From Azadirachta indica (taxonomy: Eukaryota > Streptophyta > Magnoliopsida > Sapindales > Meliaceae): DNA of 64,000 nt. Positions 13,614 to 26,680 of this stretch are shown here, piece after piece. The notes beneath the pieces are model-generated. The model saw only the letters and a program-made list of their open reading frames with translations. It searched no databases and was not told the DNA's origin. Position 1 is the first letter of the stretch. The number at the start of each line of letters is the position of its first letter. The stretch is from the NCBI GenBank assembly GCA_022749755.1, contig CM040449.1, forward strand, positions 6,033,157-6,097,156. Reading direction: 5' to 3'. Made by a program: the position numbers and the translations under genes.

Positions 13614-13839
13614 AGTGGAAGTCCAGGAAATCTAGGTTTTCAAAGAAAGTAAAGCTACAGCCTACAGGTGGTAGTACTTATGAATCCGTCGGGTTCTGTC
13701 CCGTGAAGCCGATTGTACCAAAACGAAGGTCTTGTGTGCATGTAAATTTGAAAAAACAAAAAAAAAAAAAGGAGCGTTTCAGTTAATATCGTTATCGTAG
13801 TTGTCTTTACCTTGTCTTCATTTGACAAAAGCGTACAGT

Positions 13840-13905
13840 TAGGGTTTTTTGTTTGCCCTAGAATTTCTAGGGTTTATCTTGCATAATTAGGAGCAATTAG
13901 GGTTT
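13840..13905 (+). promoter_or_regulatory. Three telo-boxes in the hnRNP promoter/leader
   Basis: TAGGGTTT occurs at 13840-13847, 13868-13875 and 13898-13905, the last ending 8 bp before the start codon. Telo-boxes combined with Site II motifs mark plant ribosomal-protein and RNA-metabolism genes active in dividing cells. Confidence 0.65.
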
Positions 13906-13913
13906 CTTGTAGA

Positions 13914-15580
13914 ATGGAGTCTGACCAGGCGAAGCTATTCGTGGGGGGAATTTCAAGGGAGACTAGTGAATTGACTCTCAGAGATCATTTCGGCAATTAT
14001 GGTGACGTTTTGGGTTCAGTGGTAGCTAGAGAACGAGGCACCAAAAACCCTAGAGGGTTTGGCTTTGTTTGGTTCTCTGACCCTTCGTCAGCTGATAAAG
14101 CACTGAGAGACACTCATGTTATACTGGGAAGAACTGTAAGTCTAAACACTCTTCAGTTGTTTTCTTGGTTTGTGTACTTTCTTTTTATTAAGAAAATGTC
14201 AAATCTTGAATTAGTTCTCTGTTTGGTTCTTGGGAAGGGTGAGGGAAAGGAAGAGAAGAAGAATTTTGCATCTTTCTTTTTCTTTGTGACAACTGGAAGG
14301 CTTGCATTTAAGTCGTTATTGCTTTATGACTTGCTTTCCTTCTAATTCTTAGAAAATTGAAGGTAAACTATTTTATATTTTTATTTTGTCTTCAAAACGA
14401 ATATAAAAGTTGGCTAGAAGAGGAAGTTAGGTTATTGCATTAAAGATAGATGGGTTGAACATCGTAGTCTTGGTTGCCAAATCAAGATGCTTGAAATGTT
14501 CAGAATTCAAAACCATAGTTTCATTTTCTTCTATACCTTTTCCCCGAGGCCAAACAGAGATTAGAGGATGTATTTTGTTTAATTTATCATTTGATTTCTT
14601 AGGTAGAGGTGAAAAAAGCAATACCCAGAAGTGAACAACACCAAAATCAACAGCAACAGCAGCCGCAACACTCTGTAACTAAACCACAGAATAGTCAGTC
14701 GAGTAAGAATAGTAATAATGGTAACATCAATAACCATTTTAGAACAAAAAAGATTTTTGTAGGGGGTTTATCAGCTAGTCTAACCGAAGAGCAGTTTAAG
14801 AATTATTTTGAAAAGTTTGGTAGGATAATAGATGTTGTTGTTATGCATGACAACATGACAAACCGGCCTAGGGGCTTTGGATTTGTCACCTTTGATTCAG
14901 AGGAATCTGTTGAGAATGTAATGCAGAAAACTTTTCATGAGTTGCATGGCAGACTTGTGGAAGTTAAGAAGGCTGTGCCGAAAGAGGAAATTAATGGTAG
15001 TACTGGTGGTTACAACACAAGAGTTGGTGGCAGAAATGATTCTCCTTATAGCTATTCTTTGCCTATTAATTATCCTTCTTATAGTCCTGGATATGGAGTT
15101 CCCCCTTGCTATACTCCTCTTCATGGTTATAATGGTCCTGAGCAGTTTACATCTGGCGCAGGCATCTTTGGAGGTGGATACCCTACAGTACCATATGGCA
15201 AATATGGTTATGGGGTTGCTCCAATTGCCCCTAGGACTCCCTGGTATGGACCTGTGATGATTCGAGCTGGGGCATGCTATCTTCCTTATGGCAATACTTC
15301 TATTTGCCCTGCTTACATCAATAGTGGGATTGGAGTTACGGGTATGGTGCCTGGTGGGTACCATGGGATTGTTGGTGCTGGAATGGATGGGAAGCTGAGT
15401 CAGGTTCTGGGTGGCAATGGGCATTTGCTATATAATGCAACACCATTTCGGACTGAAGGAGTGAAATTGGATGTTGATTCTATGGGGTTAAATGGAAGTA
15501 ACGGTGGGGCTTCTGGTGAGCAGAATCAGAGAGGTCTTGCTGGAAAATTTAAGCCTTTGCCTGTAGTTATTTCTAGATAA
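13914..15580 (+). CDS. hnRNP-like protein with two RRM domains
   Basis: Two exons, 13914-14135 and 14603-15580, encode 399 aa. The ...GRT|VEVKKAIP junction restores the end of RRM1. RRM1 spans about residues 7-80, with RNP2 LFVGGI and RNP1 RGFGFVWF. RRM2 spans about 124-200, with RNP2 IFVGGL and RNP1 RGFGFVTF. A Gln/Asn-rich linker with a Q5 run separates them, and the C-terminal half is a low-complexity Gly/Tyr/Pro region. This is the layout of plant hnRNP A/B or Musashi/DAZ-like proteins such as HETEROGENEOUS NUCLEAR RIBONUCLEOPROTEIN 1 and RBP1, which bind mRNA in nucleus and cytoplasm. The intron falls at the end of RRM1, usual for this family. The specific RNA targets cannot be inferred from the sequence. 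Confidence 0.92.
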
Positions 15581-16588
15581 CCATGCATGCATATTTCTGC
15601 GGGCATGGAAGAGTTAGTAGATTCTTTCACCAACTGGGTGCGCTGTTTAACCATCATTGTTCTAATAGTACTTTCTTTAAGACGTCATTTTCTTGTGTCA
15701 TAAGCATGTTCTATGTAATCTCTAATGTTCAATAATTTGTCAGTATGGGATTCTATCCTCTGTAATATAATCGCATTTCAATCCTCTCTCTCTCTCCATC
15801 TCTATCTCTTCTCATCTGTATTGAGAAATCTTGTTGGAGCTGGATCGATTGCATTCTCTGTATTTCTAGAGTTATGTATTTCTGGTAATTGAATATTTTA
15901 CTTTCCTACTGCTCATCAATGTGAAGAAGTGCTTTTCTCTCAGATATTTATACGGGTTTGGCGGAGCAGTGTGATTGATGAAATGCTATATGCCATGGCT
16001 TTAAGAAAGAATCAATTGCGAAAATCTTATATAAATTTAGCAGAAAGTGGTCAATTCTGTCTTTCTTTACCAAACAAAAGTAATTGTGAATATATTTTGA
16101 TACGACGAATTACAGCTTTGCTGAGAAGTGCAATTACAATTAATTATCCAGCTGAGTAAGTCGGGTAATCGGTGTGATTAGGTTTACTACTAGCTCTACC
16201 ACACTATTTCTCGATGCCTTTTCTGGGTGCTCATGCTCGTTGTTTCAAATAAACGCCAAAGAACCGTTAATTTTCACCGTGAGAACCAAAAGACGCAACC
16301 ATCTGATTCATAAAATAAGAATTTTATATTTTTATTTATATACATATGGGCTGAAATCATGGCCCGTGTAGAAATATTTGCTATCCAGGCCCAGTATCAC
16401 CCTGCAAAGATTAATTTAATATATTTGTATTATTTTTGAAAAAAGGGAAAAACAGCGGTGGAACTAATTTTGTAGTGGTATTGAATTTGTAGCCACAATT
16501 GAATTGAGTAGTAGTAGTAATAACATCAACGCAGGAGAGTTAACAGAAATTGGACTAACTAAACGAAGAGCGCAGGTCGAAACACAAC
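15581..16588. promoter_or_regulatory. 3' region of the hnRNP gene and promoter of the DUF3054 gene
   Basis: No coding sequence is recognisable. A CT-rich tract lies at about 15783-15806, probably beyond the hnRNP 3' UTR. Site II motifs sit at 16347-16352 (TGGGCT) and 16388-16393 (GGCCCA), about 200-240 bp before the next start codon, and fit a housekeeping-type promoter. Confidence 0.45.
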
Positions 16589-19500
16589 ATGATGCTCCTA
16601 AGTCAAGCTCCCATATCGACCAGAAAATGCTCCCTCAATCTCAAACTCACCAGCCCAAATCCTCCTCTGTTGTCCAATTCTCATCTAAAGTCGAAATTCA
16701 TCCCCAGAACCAGAAGAAACTCTTCAAACGCAAGACCACTCAGCCTCACCCTTGCAAAAGCCGAGGCAAGTGTTGATTCTACCAAACAGGCAACTTCTCC
16801 TTCTTTCAAAAACGAAGATCAAACTGTTTTTGTCACTCAAGAGAATGTTCCTCTGGAAGGTGTTATTCAGTTCGAGAAACCTGATTTTTCTTCTAAACTT
16901 AACAAATGGGGGTATATTCTTCAAATATATGATTATTATTCGTGTTATTGGTTGTAGGTTTCCAATTGTATTTTCTCTAGCAACTGTTATTTTGTTCGTG
17001 TTATATTGCAGCCTTGTAGCTCTGCTTGCTGGTGGTGATGTGTTGGCTTTGCTTTTCTTCTCTGCAATTGGAAGGTTTAATCACGGATTCTCAGTCCTTG
17101 ATTCTGAAACACTGCGTACAGCTGACCCTTTTATTGCTGGTATGTTGTTGTCTGTAGTCTGGCTTAAATTTTCCTATTAAATGGAAAGTCTATTGGATTA
17201 TCTTGTTAATAATTGTGATCGTGGGTTGATAGGGTGGTTCTTAAGCGCTTATTTTCTCGGGGGTTATGCGGAAGATGGCCGTGGAATGAATGGTCTCTCT
17301 AAGGCTGTTCTTGCCGCTGCTAAATCCTGGGGCGTAGGGATTCCAGTAAGTTTCGATTTTATCCAATTTGTGGTTTCCTCACTTCCTCTGGATGTTTTTG
17401 TTTTTTTGATAGTTGGTACAAGTGTTTGAATTTGAGCTCGAATTATATGGTGGAGTTCTTTGCTTAAAGTAGGAATATATTAAGGATCCATTTGTGCTCT
17501 TTCATAATTGAAGTGCTGCATTTTGTTTCAATAGGATTTTATGTTAGCACTTACTTGTGTCTAACAGTTGCATTCCTGTAAGAGCAGCGATCTAAACTGT
17601 GATTATAAAAGCTTGTTCGAGTGTTATGTAAAGCTCAGATGGTCATTTAGATTTTATTGGACAACCAGACTCTGTTCATGATACACAGTTTCAATTTGCA
17701 TTGGGCCATAATGACAAACTGCATTCAAATTGAAAAGTAACAAAGGTTCAATGCAGTTGCCTCTCTCAAATTGAAGGGAATGAAGATATTTTTAACCAAT
17801 TGAACTATAATACATAATCACAGTCTGTGCTAAGGAGTTTGATCTCAATGGGATTATATTAAAGTACTTTTGGCAGTGGATATCATAGCATTGTTTGCAT
17901 TTGAGTTTCCAATGCAGCTGTGATGTTGGCTCAGCAGCCAGTCTTCTTAACCCTTGTGAAATTTATTGGTAGGATATGACTTTAGTTATGGTTAGAGCAA
18001 GTGTAGGTGGATATTACTGGGTGAATTCTAAACTATTGTCCCAAATTCAGTGAGGCTGTTCTCTCTCAGCTTGAGTGGGTTAAAGTCGTTCATTAATATC
18101 AGATGAAAAGTTGTCTGATAATTTAGTCAGATGTATAACGGGGTTAGTAAAGAAAATTTCTTAGTGGAAGATGGGTAGGCATCCAGTCATGTAATAGATA
18201 TTTGAACAACTATAGTAATCCATATCAGTGAAGCAACTTATAGATATCACAGGGTGTTGGATAATGTAATCTGCCTCATGCTTAATGTGAGTTTTATCAA
18301 TACTTCTGATCTAGGGGTGCTTAGTTGAGAGGTCTCTAGAGTCTTCAATAGATGAGTGTGATCAAAGGTTTCAATTTCTACCAGATATTTTTCCATGGAA
18401 GAATTGCTAGTACAGTCTTTACCATGTGGCATAATTCTATTAACCTTTCACACATTTTTCTTCATTGTCTATTTGTAAGACTAATACCTGATCACTGCTG
18501 GAGTCTTGAGAAAGGTTGAATTGTTCAATGGAACTTTTTCCAATTATCTTCTTGGATAGTAAGATGATTATAGGGGGTGGATATTGGTTTTGATGATTCT
18601 CTTTGGTTATTGAATTGATATTGTTTGTAAGATACATATTTAAAGCTTTAAAATTCACAGGTTGTCTCACAATTGTATCACTTATGTAATTCTAGCTTGC
18701 CTTATCCTTTCAAAGCATATGGGCTTACATTTTTTGGAAGACATAATAATTGTCAAAGTTCATGGTGCGCATGGAAAGACCATCTTCAACAGGCTTTTGT
18801 CTAAGTTCTGAGTTGCATCTTACTTCTCTGGTGTTCTCGTTTTTGTTGCACATAATTTTAGAAATTCTGATTTTGCTTATAGTCCTGCATGTAAATGATG
18901 TTTGCTATTCACCATGTTCTCTATTTACATGGTAGTTCCAGCTGTGCTTTTATATGCAGAAGCAGGAAGATGCTTACTGAAATTCTGTTTTTTTCTCCTC
19001 ACTTTTTGGCAGCTGGGGTTAGTTATAAGGGCATTAACCTCTGGCCATTTCCCACCATATCCCTTCATCTTAGTAACATTGGGTAGTACTGCTGTCTCAC
19101 TTATTGGATGGAGAGCACTATTGTTCAGCTTTCTTCCAAATGACAAGAACAAGAAAAATGATATGTACCGTCGTGGCAACCCATTTGAATTATTTGAGGT
19201 ATGATTCATTTCCTGCTTAACATATGCAGTAAAGAAATTCTCTGATTTTATAGATGCAAACCCAATTAATTTGTGAGATTCAATTCTTTTTTCTCCTATG
19301 AAATAATCTAATGGTTCACTACAGTGATCTTTGAAAGGACAAAGAAATTATTTGTCTTAACATTTGTTCTATGTTAAAAGATTTAAGAATACTTCCATTA
19401 AGGTGTGCAAGTCATCCCTATAATATCTTCCTTAAGTATGCCACAGGTGCCATATGTGTATCAAAGTAGACTTGAGTAACTTGTTTCTTTTACTTGTGGC

Positions 19501-19609
19501 TAACGGACATCCTTTACCCTTTTCCAAATAACTAAAACTCTAATAATATCTGACAGCCTAGAATGTTTCTATCATGCAGTTGCTCACATCTTTAGTTCGA
19601 AGGTGGTAG
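16589..19609 (+). CDS. DUF3054 family membrane protein, probably plastid-targeted
   Basis: Five coding exons (16589-16911, 17012-17139, 17233-17345, 19013-19198, 19580-19609) join in frame to 259 aa. The first 60 or so residues are rich in Ser, Thr, Arg and Lys with few acidic residues, like a chloroplast transit peptide. The rest contains several hydrophobic helices and the family's conserved stretches, among them LLAGGDVLALLFFSAIGR, ADPFIAGWFLSAYFLGG and RALTSGHFPPYPFI. The protein ends in GNPFELFELLTSLVRRW; the last ten residues are supplied by a 30-nt terminal exon recognised by that conserved tail. DUF3054 proteins occur in bacteria and plastids; their biochemical role is unknown to me. 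The start is the first ATG of a tandem ATG-ATG in a reasonable context. Intron 3 is long (1667 bp). Confidence 0.88.
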
Positions 19610-22022
19610 CAGTGGTAGCCATTTCACATGTGCTTGTACGATGGAGTTGTTCTTCTCTCGATGAACTATTTTCTGAATTTCTTTGTCCATACTTTTGTAC
19701 TCTATCAGCTTTATTATAAAAGGTGAGAAAATTATCAGGTAGATACTAATTATATAACAATTTTGGGACCTTGAATTTCAATATTGCAGCACTTGCTGGG
19801 ACTCTTGACTCTTTTCTGGATGAACAAGAAATGGCCATTCCATTCATTCACTATGTGTATGTATTATAGGCGACTTAGATCCTTGTGACGAGACCTGGAC
19901 AATGAAATGTATGATCCACAGATTTGCTTCATCTGACAATCAGGAGCTCAAGGTTACAGTTAAAGATTATAGATGTCAACCATCGCATAGGTGTTGGGCT
20001 ATGAATTACTCTTATTATTAGTTCTGATCTGGGTTTTCTCTTCCTCTTTTTGTTGATATCCTTATGAAGGTTATGGTTTTTATGAGTTCCATTGTGTTAT
20101 TGCTTTGTGGCCCCCTATACGGGAAAAACAGAAGTGCAAAATTAACTTAAGGGGAATATGAGAACTGTATGACTACCCCTACGGTCAAATGATTTAGTAA
20201 TCTGAATTGTTATGGCTATGGGTTATACTGATGGCAATGTCTGGAATATTTGTCTGATTCCTCTCTTTCACTGCAAGGTACTTCAGGGTAAAAAACTCAA
20301 ATATTTGCTTCTGAAAAATTTCTGCAGTCCCCAGTTCTGCCTGCCAGGGGACCAAAATCTGCATTCATTTTATCTTTAGTTAATTCTAAATTTACCTTCC
20401 CAGGTTATTTGTTTTTTTTTTCTTTTTTTTTTAACGTTTTATATTTGACAAGGGTAATGAGCTTCGTAATCAGTTAATGTGAAGGATAACGTTGGTGCTG
20501 TATTTTCTATTTTGCATTCGAAACATTCGCTGCATGCTATGATGGGCTTAGAGCGTTGAGGCCCAAGCTGACAATTACGACGGTTCCTAACAAAACAAAT
20601 TGGTTAATGAAACCCGATCAATGTCTGACGGTGCAATTCACATGTTTTAAGTAATCCTGAGGCCATAAAAAATATTATTTGCTTTCACCTTGTATTTCCT
20701 TGAGGAGCTTGGGTTGGATTATAATGATTGAATTTTAGTACTGGTTTTGGTAACAAGAATTCTGTTCCTTTTCAGTTGTTACTTAATATTTGCTTGGAAG
20801 AACATAAAATTTTGAGCTACGGTACAAAATAGGGTAGATTTCTTTATGTAGTGCAGAAAAATCTTAGCCTGGGACTGAAAATGTGAAGGGAAAATCTTTT
20901 TGTGGTTGTTTTGCAATTTGTAATTTGCAATGCTGAACGATTTGACAAGGCTCGCTCAGTGACAGCAAGCTGGGAGTGGGCTGGTTCTTAGATTTGGACT
21001 AGATGTAGATGGGTGAGTCAGCCACATTCATTCATTGTGCTGCAACCAATGGCCGTCACAACGGAGAAATTTGGCATTTCCATTTATAGATTTCTCGTCA
21101 GATGTCCCACCACTCTGAATTTCGTCCTAACTATTCATTCAGTTCATTGTTTTTTATTTACTTAGCTGACCCAGTTAAATCTTAAATCATCATTACTTGT
21201 TGATGGATCGTATAGCATGATTATCTTATCATTTCATTGTTTAATCAATTGCCTACCACGCTATCATCATGGTTATTGTACTAAAAGAATCTCTTAAATT
21301 GGATTCTATTTCTTCGTCCCTCCCTGACGTTTGACTTACTTGCTGATTAAGAAATATTTAACTAATTAATTACCAAAATGGAAAAAGCTCTCTTAAGCCT
21401 AAAGCTATATTGGGGCCAAAGCCAAACTAAGCAGCTGCAGTCTGCAGTAGACGCAGCAGGTTTGCAGCAGCGGCAGCAGCTGCTGTAGGCTGAAAATCTG
21501 GAGTGCAGAGCCAAATATGAAAACTCAGAATAATAAGATCTGGTTTCTTCAACTCTTTTTATTGCATTTTTTTAGCCGTGGTTAACAGGTTCGGTGTTAT
21601 TACCGTTGGTCAAGGATATGTGCTCGTGTTGGGTGTTGCCCATCACGTGAAATATTTTTGAATTTTGAGTATGAATACTGAATAGGGCCCTTTTTCTACT
21701 ATTTCTGGCAAAGGCAATAAACATGTTTGCTCTTAAAGGCCTACGTACTATAAGAAGAAACATGCTTCATAGTCTTTCTTCTATTAATAAACAAAGAGGT
21801 TTGTAAAATGGATAATGTTTTCAGGTGGCATAACAGCAAACATTTAATTAAAGACACAAATTTACAGTTTTATATCTTACTGGATAAAGAAAATGAATGG
21901 GAAGGCATAAATAATTTGTTGCAAATGAGCCCTACCCACCTCACTAATTAAGTAGATAATTCTCCGCCCATAATATTTAATGCCATATATTTCCACTCTT
22001 CCGGAAAGTAAGACCATGTGTG

Positions 22023-22062
<40 letters not shown>

Positions 22063-25000
22063 TAGTTGTTCTTTAGGCTCTTGCTTTATTTGTGACAAGC
22101 CTCATCACTGCTGGAAAGCAAGGAGCCAAGCTGTTAACCGGAAGAAAAAGAAAACCCTTATTGAGGAAACAAGGGAGAAGAGAATCTGAGGTGATGGTGA
22201 CATAACAAATAGGCGTAGATTTTGACATATCAATATCCCTGAGAGACAAGTAACAAATAGAAAATGGTGGCGACGTTAGATTAATTAAAGTATGTGTTAA
22301 GTGTTTGCATGGGATGGGAGAAAGCCTTAATGGAAAAGCAGTCCAAGGGGTGTGTGTGTGTGTGTCTCTATCTCTGCTTCTTCTGTCTCTTTTAAGCGAA
22401 GAGAAGGGGGAAGTTGAGAGATTAATGAAACGTAAAAGTAAGAAAAGAGAGAGAGAGAAATTATTCACACCACAGCTAGCTGGTTGTTGTCCTCCGAGGT
22501 TCAAGGTAGGCAGCCATCAATTCAGTGATCTCATAATCCACTCTCTCTGTTGGTCCCTCTTATTGGCCACCGGCTAGTGTTTGTGATCTTCCTTTAGATT
22601 TTGTTTGGATTTTGTGTTCTCACGTGAATCTCCCAATTCATTATCTCATTTAATTCTCTCGCCCTCGCTCTCTCCATTTCTCTGGGCTGGGCCTCTTAAT
22701 TAACACAAACAAACGGACAATTAAACTTAACTCAACATGCATGTCCAAACTGCCTGCTTAATTACAGGTTAAAAATATAAGAAAATTACCACCCTATTGC
22801 ATTGTTGGAAGGTTATATTAATACCTGTTGTGAATTGTGATCCAATTCAAATAATATAACTTTACTGTTGGGATTGATATCTGGATTCATAATTTAGACG
22901 CGGTGGGCAAAAGCTGGAGGCAATCTGTACCCCAATATCTGTTTGGTAGGTGGTATGCAGCCTTCTTAAAGGATATACATTTTATATATATATATATATA
23001 TATTGTCTCTCCACAAATACACAGAGACACACACACACACATATATATATATATATGTTACATCTTTAAATTAAGAAAGAAAATGATTGTTTTATTTATT
23101 TATGTTGGAAGTCTTGTACTGTTGTTGTGTGTGTACACGTAGCCGTTTGCAACGGGAGGAAGCCCTGCGAGCTTGTAAATTATTAAATTTTTAGTCAGCT
23201 TTCATTGAATACTATTCTGTTGATAATTACATGCTCCCCTTCTTTATTATTTTATATACATAGATATATATATATATATATATATATAAATCTTTTGTTG
23301 AAATTAAATTCAGTGCAACTATAGACATCGATGAAATGAATCTGTCTAAATCTTTGACAAAATTCATTAAACAACAATAATGGAAGAAGATATCGTAAAT
23401 TTCATTAATAATTCTGTTGAGGCAGAATCTTCTCCTTCCTCCTGTCAATAGCATAAATTCCAGAGATTTGGGGATGAATAATTTAATATTTTGATGGTCA
23501 GATAAAAATTAATAATAATACAGAGAATATATATATATATATTCACAGTTCAAAATTAAAACTACACTAAGATGCATTTGGGAAGGAGAAGAGATCATAT
23601 TAATAGATGAACAAAACGTTATTAATGAAAATTATGGGGACTGGGTGGTAAAGCTTTCGCCAGCAACTGTTTTCTACTGTTTTGTCTTTCTAAGCAGTGC
23701 CTCTGCTTTCACTTTCCTATTTTTTGCTCTCTCTATCTCTCTCACCTTGTGAATGGTAAGGTCCACATCTCTGACCAAATTTGTATTCAAGAGATGGACG
23801 TACAAAAGATGTTCTCTCTATTCTTTGTTATTTGGCAAATACCCTTTGCCCCCTTTTTCCCATACCAACGTCATATTACTTAATAGTAATTTTCACAATA
23901 TAAATAAGCCTTCTATTTTTAACATATACATATATTTATTTTATATATGACCATTTCATCAGAATATGATTTTTCAGAGATTCAAATAAATTAAAAGTGC
24001 AAGCAGAGAGCTCCAATCCCATGCCTTCTTTTAAATCTTTATGCTATATATACCAACCCTACAACAAATAGCAAATTGCCAAGCACATGCACTAATTCAG
24101 GGCAAAAGGCTTTAATGGTCTCAGTGCTAGCTGATGGATTCACTCATCATTACTATATAATAAAAATATATAGAATCCCATTTGCTTCCCATCGCTGTGC
24201 ACACTCATGCGTGTGTTGTCTCTTCCTAGTACTTCCTTTTCTACTTCCCTCCCAAACTTTCAGTTTTGTTTTCAATGTTATTCAAACTAAATCATTTCCA
24301 TTTGAAAATCTGTCTCCATGGTAATAATCTCCATGCACATCTCCATGCATATGTGAAACCCTTACACAATGAAAAAGGAAGAATTACAAAACCCTAAATA
24401 ATTTCCTGTCATTTACTGCAAAAGTAGCCGTGAAAAGTTAAAGCAAGCAAATTCAACGGGAAGGGGAATAGATATTAAGCGAAGTATTTTCAAAATGCAA
24501 AGTAGATGTTTAGTTGTTGGAACATTAAAAGTGGTACACTACTTAAAATATGAGTCCTGAACAATGGAAAACCCGTGTACACATATATGCTAATATATAG
24601 TGCTCATAGAGCACTACGAACAGAAATTGGAACATGGATAATACTTTTTAATATTTTGTAACATGTTTAATTGTAAAATATTTTCCTTCAAAAAAAAAAA
24701 ATGTAAAATATTAAGATATAGTGCGTATTATCACAAATATTGATTCAGATCGACGCTGCTCGGTTGTAAAAGATCTGTCAGTATAGTACAACAACAATCT
24801 ATTATAAGAGAAAGCTCTAAAACCACAACATAAGGAATATATATATATAGAGAGAGAGCACTGCATATTTCTTCCGAAAACAGGTGTATATAATCAGGAC
24901 GAAGATAAACATCAGAATATTTTAAAAATATATATTAACAGAGATTATAAAGAAAAACTATGTGGGAAAATATAATACATTTTCCACAAAAAGCTTGTTT

Positions 25001-26300
25001 TTCGGGACCCTTTGCTCATCATTCCAGGAATATTTCAAGCTAATCCTAGACCCACATCCCACTTTTTGTCTGGAAGCAGGTGTTGACTATACACCGATTC
25101 CATTAGAAAAAGCTAATGGAGTTTCTGTGCTTTTCCCATTCGGGTTTAAGAACAATAATACACCACGCGCTTCCTAGAACTGCCCAAAGCCAACACTTTT
25201 AATTTGTTCGTTTAAATATACTTTTTAGCAATATTAATCCTCTGCTACCTCTTTGAATATAAAGAGTATCGATCTGAATATTTCCTCAATTGGCTGTTAC
25301 CGCGAAGAGCAACTTGGCTGTTTCCAGGTTGTTTCACGCAATAGCTTTTTGAAGCAGGCTGCTTTGAGTGAACAAATAAGAAAACAACGAACAAATACAG
25401 CGTTGGCAGAAGCACAAGCTTTATCTTTTTTCTTTTAATTCTTTTAATTAATTGTTTGATACTTGATGGTATATTCCTTCTTAATTAATACTTTAAAATA
25501 TATATTTTAAAATATTTGAAAAAAAAAAGCGTAAAATTTTGTGATTTGTCTCCGGTCATTCTAACATCACAGTTAACAGGTGATGGGCAACTTCATGACT
25601 GTCAGATGACATAAAGCACAAGCTCAGTAGGAGGTCACATCAGATGACACCACAAGAGACACCGATCTTTATCAAGATCAACGGTGGGTGATGGTCTGTG
25701 ACCATTTTGTGGTCACAGTAGCAAATACGACTCTCAAGCGATTTGTCCTATATGTAATTTCGAATTGAAAGCTGTGAACCAAATTGGAGCAGTATTTAAG
25801 TTTGAAAGAAAGCAAAAGAAAAAGAAAAGAAAAGATTTTTAATTTTGATCCCTTTGGGGTGCAGAGTGGGCACAGAAGCTGTACTACTGTATGAAGTGAC
25901 TGGATGGGCAGACGTTCTGCCCGTCAAATCTATCTATCTATGGCCCTGTGGACTGTAAAAATAAAGCTAACCTGTTTTGGTTATCTGGCCAGCCTTACTC
26001 AGTCACCCCTATTGGCTATTCCACAACCCACTAGATTAAACTGACTGACAATTTTGTGTCATTGAAGAGAGAGACTCTCAAATAAATAAAGTTTCATTTA
26101 TAATAATAATAGTTTTCTGGTTTTTGCTGGATAACAAGGAGGAGCTCTATACTACTTAAAGGTAGTTATGGGTGCATTTGAGAAACTAAAGGTTGGTTTT
26201 GGTTGTTATATTGGATCTGGGTTTTTTGTAGGGTTTTAGGAGAGAGTGTGAGTATTAAGAAAAAGGCAAAAGAGAGAGGAAAAAGCAAAAGACGTTGTGT
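19610..26300. other. Gene-free interval and distal ANT promoter
   Basis: Nothing here looks like a conserved protein. There are (TA)n tracts at about 22025-22054, 22985-23002, 23043-23056 and 23266-23287, a (GT)n tract at about 22350-22364 and poly-T runs near 20.41 kb. A CAG/CTG-rich island lies at about 21430-21492. A CACGTG G-box is at 22621-22626. A 143-codon minus-strand frame at 22504-22073 crosses GA/GT repeats and is not credible. The part within 1-2 kb of 26.3 kb is presumably ANT regulatory DNA. Confidence 0.5.
21430..21492. repeat. CAG/CTG-rich island
   Basis: A GC-rich pocket in AT-rich DNA made of irregular GCAG/CAGC units, with the small palindrome AGCAGCTGCT at about 21474-21483. 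It is imperfect, not a clean trinucleotide repeat, and does not sit in a supported gene. Confidence 0.5.
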
Positions 26301-26332
26301 GTTGTGGTATTTCTCATAAAACACAGATCCCT

Positions 26333-26398
26333 ATGGAATACTGCAGGGATGCTCCCCAGCATCGTTTGCCTGGAATTCATTCTCTTTTCTTAGTTTAA
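26333..26398 (+). other. uORF 1 in the ANT-like leader
   Basis: An ATG at 26333 starts a 21-codon frame (MEYCRDAPQHRLPGIHSLFL then V, stop TAA at 26396-26398). It lies about 350 nt upstream of the main ATG. It is part of the transcript only if transcription starts upstream of it, which I infer but cannot prove. Confidence 0.4.
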
Positions 26399-26488
26399 AG
26401 AGACCAGTTTTGTTCTCTTGAGATAGATAGAGGGGAGAGAGATAGAGACTTTCGTAGGGATTGCATAGATTGTGGAGTTTCGTGTGTC

Positions 26489-26633
26489 ATGGAAATTTTT
26501 TCTTGGCAATGAGTTGTGCTGCTAGACAACAAAAAACTATGTTTTCAGATGGAAGGGAGGCAAGAGATTTTGGTATGATTAGTATATTTTCTTCCCAATG
26601 ATTGCGTTGCCTAGCACCGAGAGAAACTACTAG
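26489..26633 (+). other. Chain of three uORFs linked by ATGA overlaps in the ANT-like leader
   Basis: Three short frames follow each other: 26489-26512 (MEIFSWQ), 26509-26601 (30 codons) and 26598-26633 (MIALPSTERNY). Each junction is the four bases ATGA, so the stop of one overlaps the start of the next. The main ATG at 26681 follows 47 nt after the last stop. Such an arrangement would force a scanning ribosome through reinitiation and is expected to lower translation of the main ORF. The frames are seen; transcription and effect are inferred. Confidence 0.5.
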
Positions 26634-26680
26634 CTAGCCAGGAAATCTCTAAGTAAAGAAAAGGAAGAGAGAGGTAGAAG

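Noticed and set aside
14897..15424. 175-codon minus-strand frame
   Set aside because: Antisense to the second exon of the hnRNP gene; its translation has no recognisable family features.
19796..19890. Alternative last exon of the DUF3054 gene after an AG at about 19790
   Set aside because: It would add an unconserved tail; the exon at 19580 gives the family ending LLTSLVRRW instead.
22073..22504. 143-codon minus-strand frame
   Set aside because: It spans GA and GT microsatellites, giving biased Ser/Thr/Arg composition, and has no motif or splice structure.
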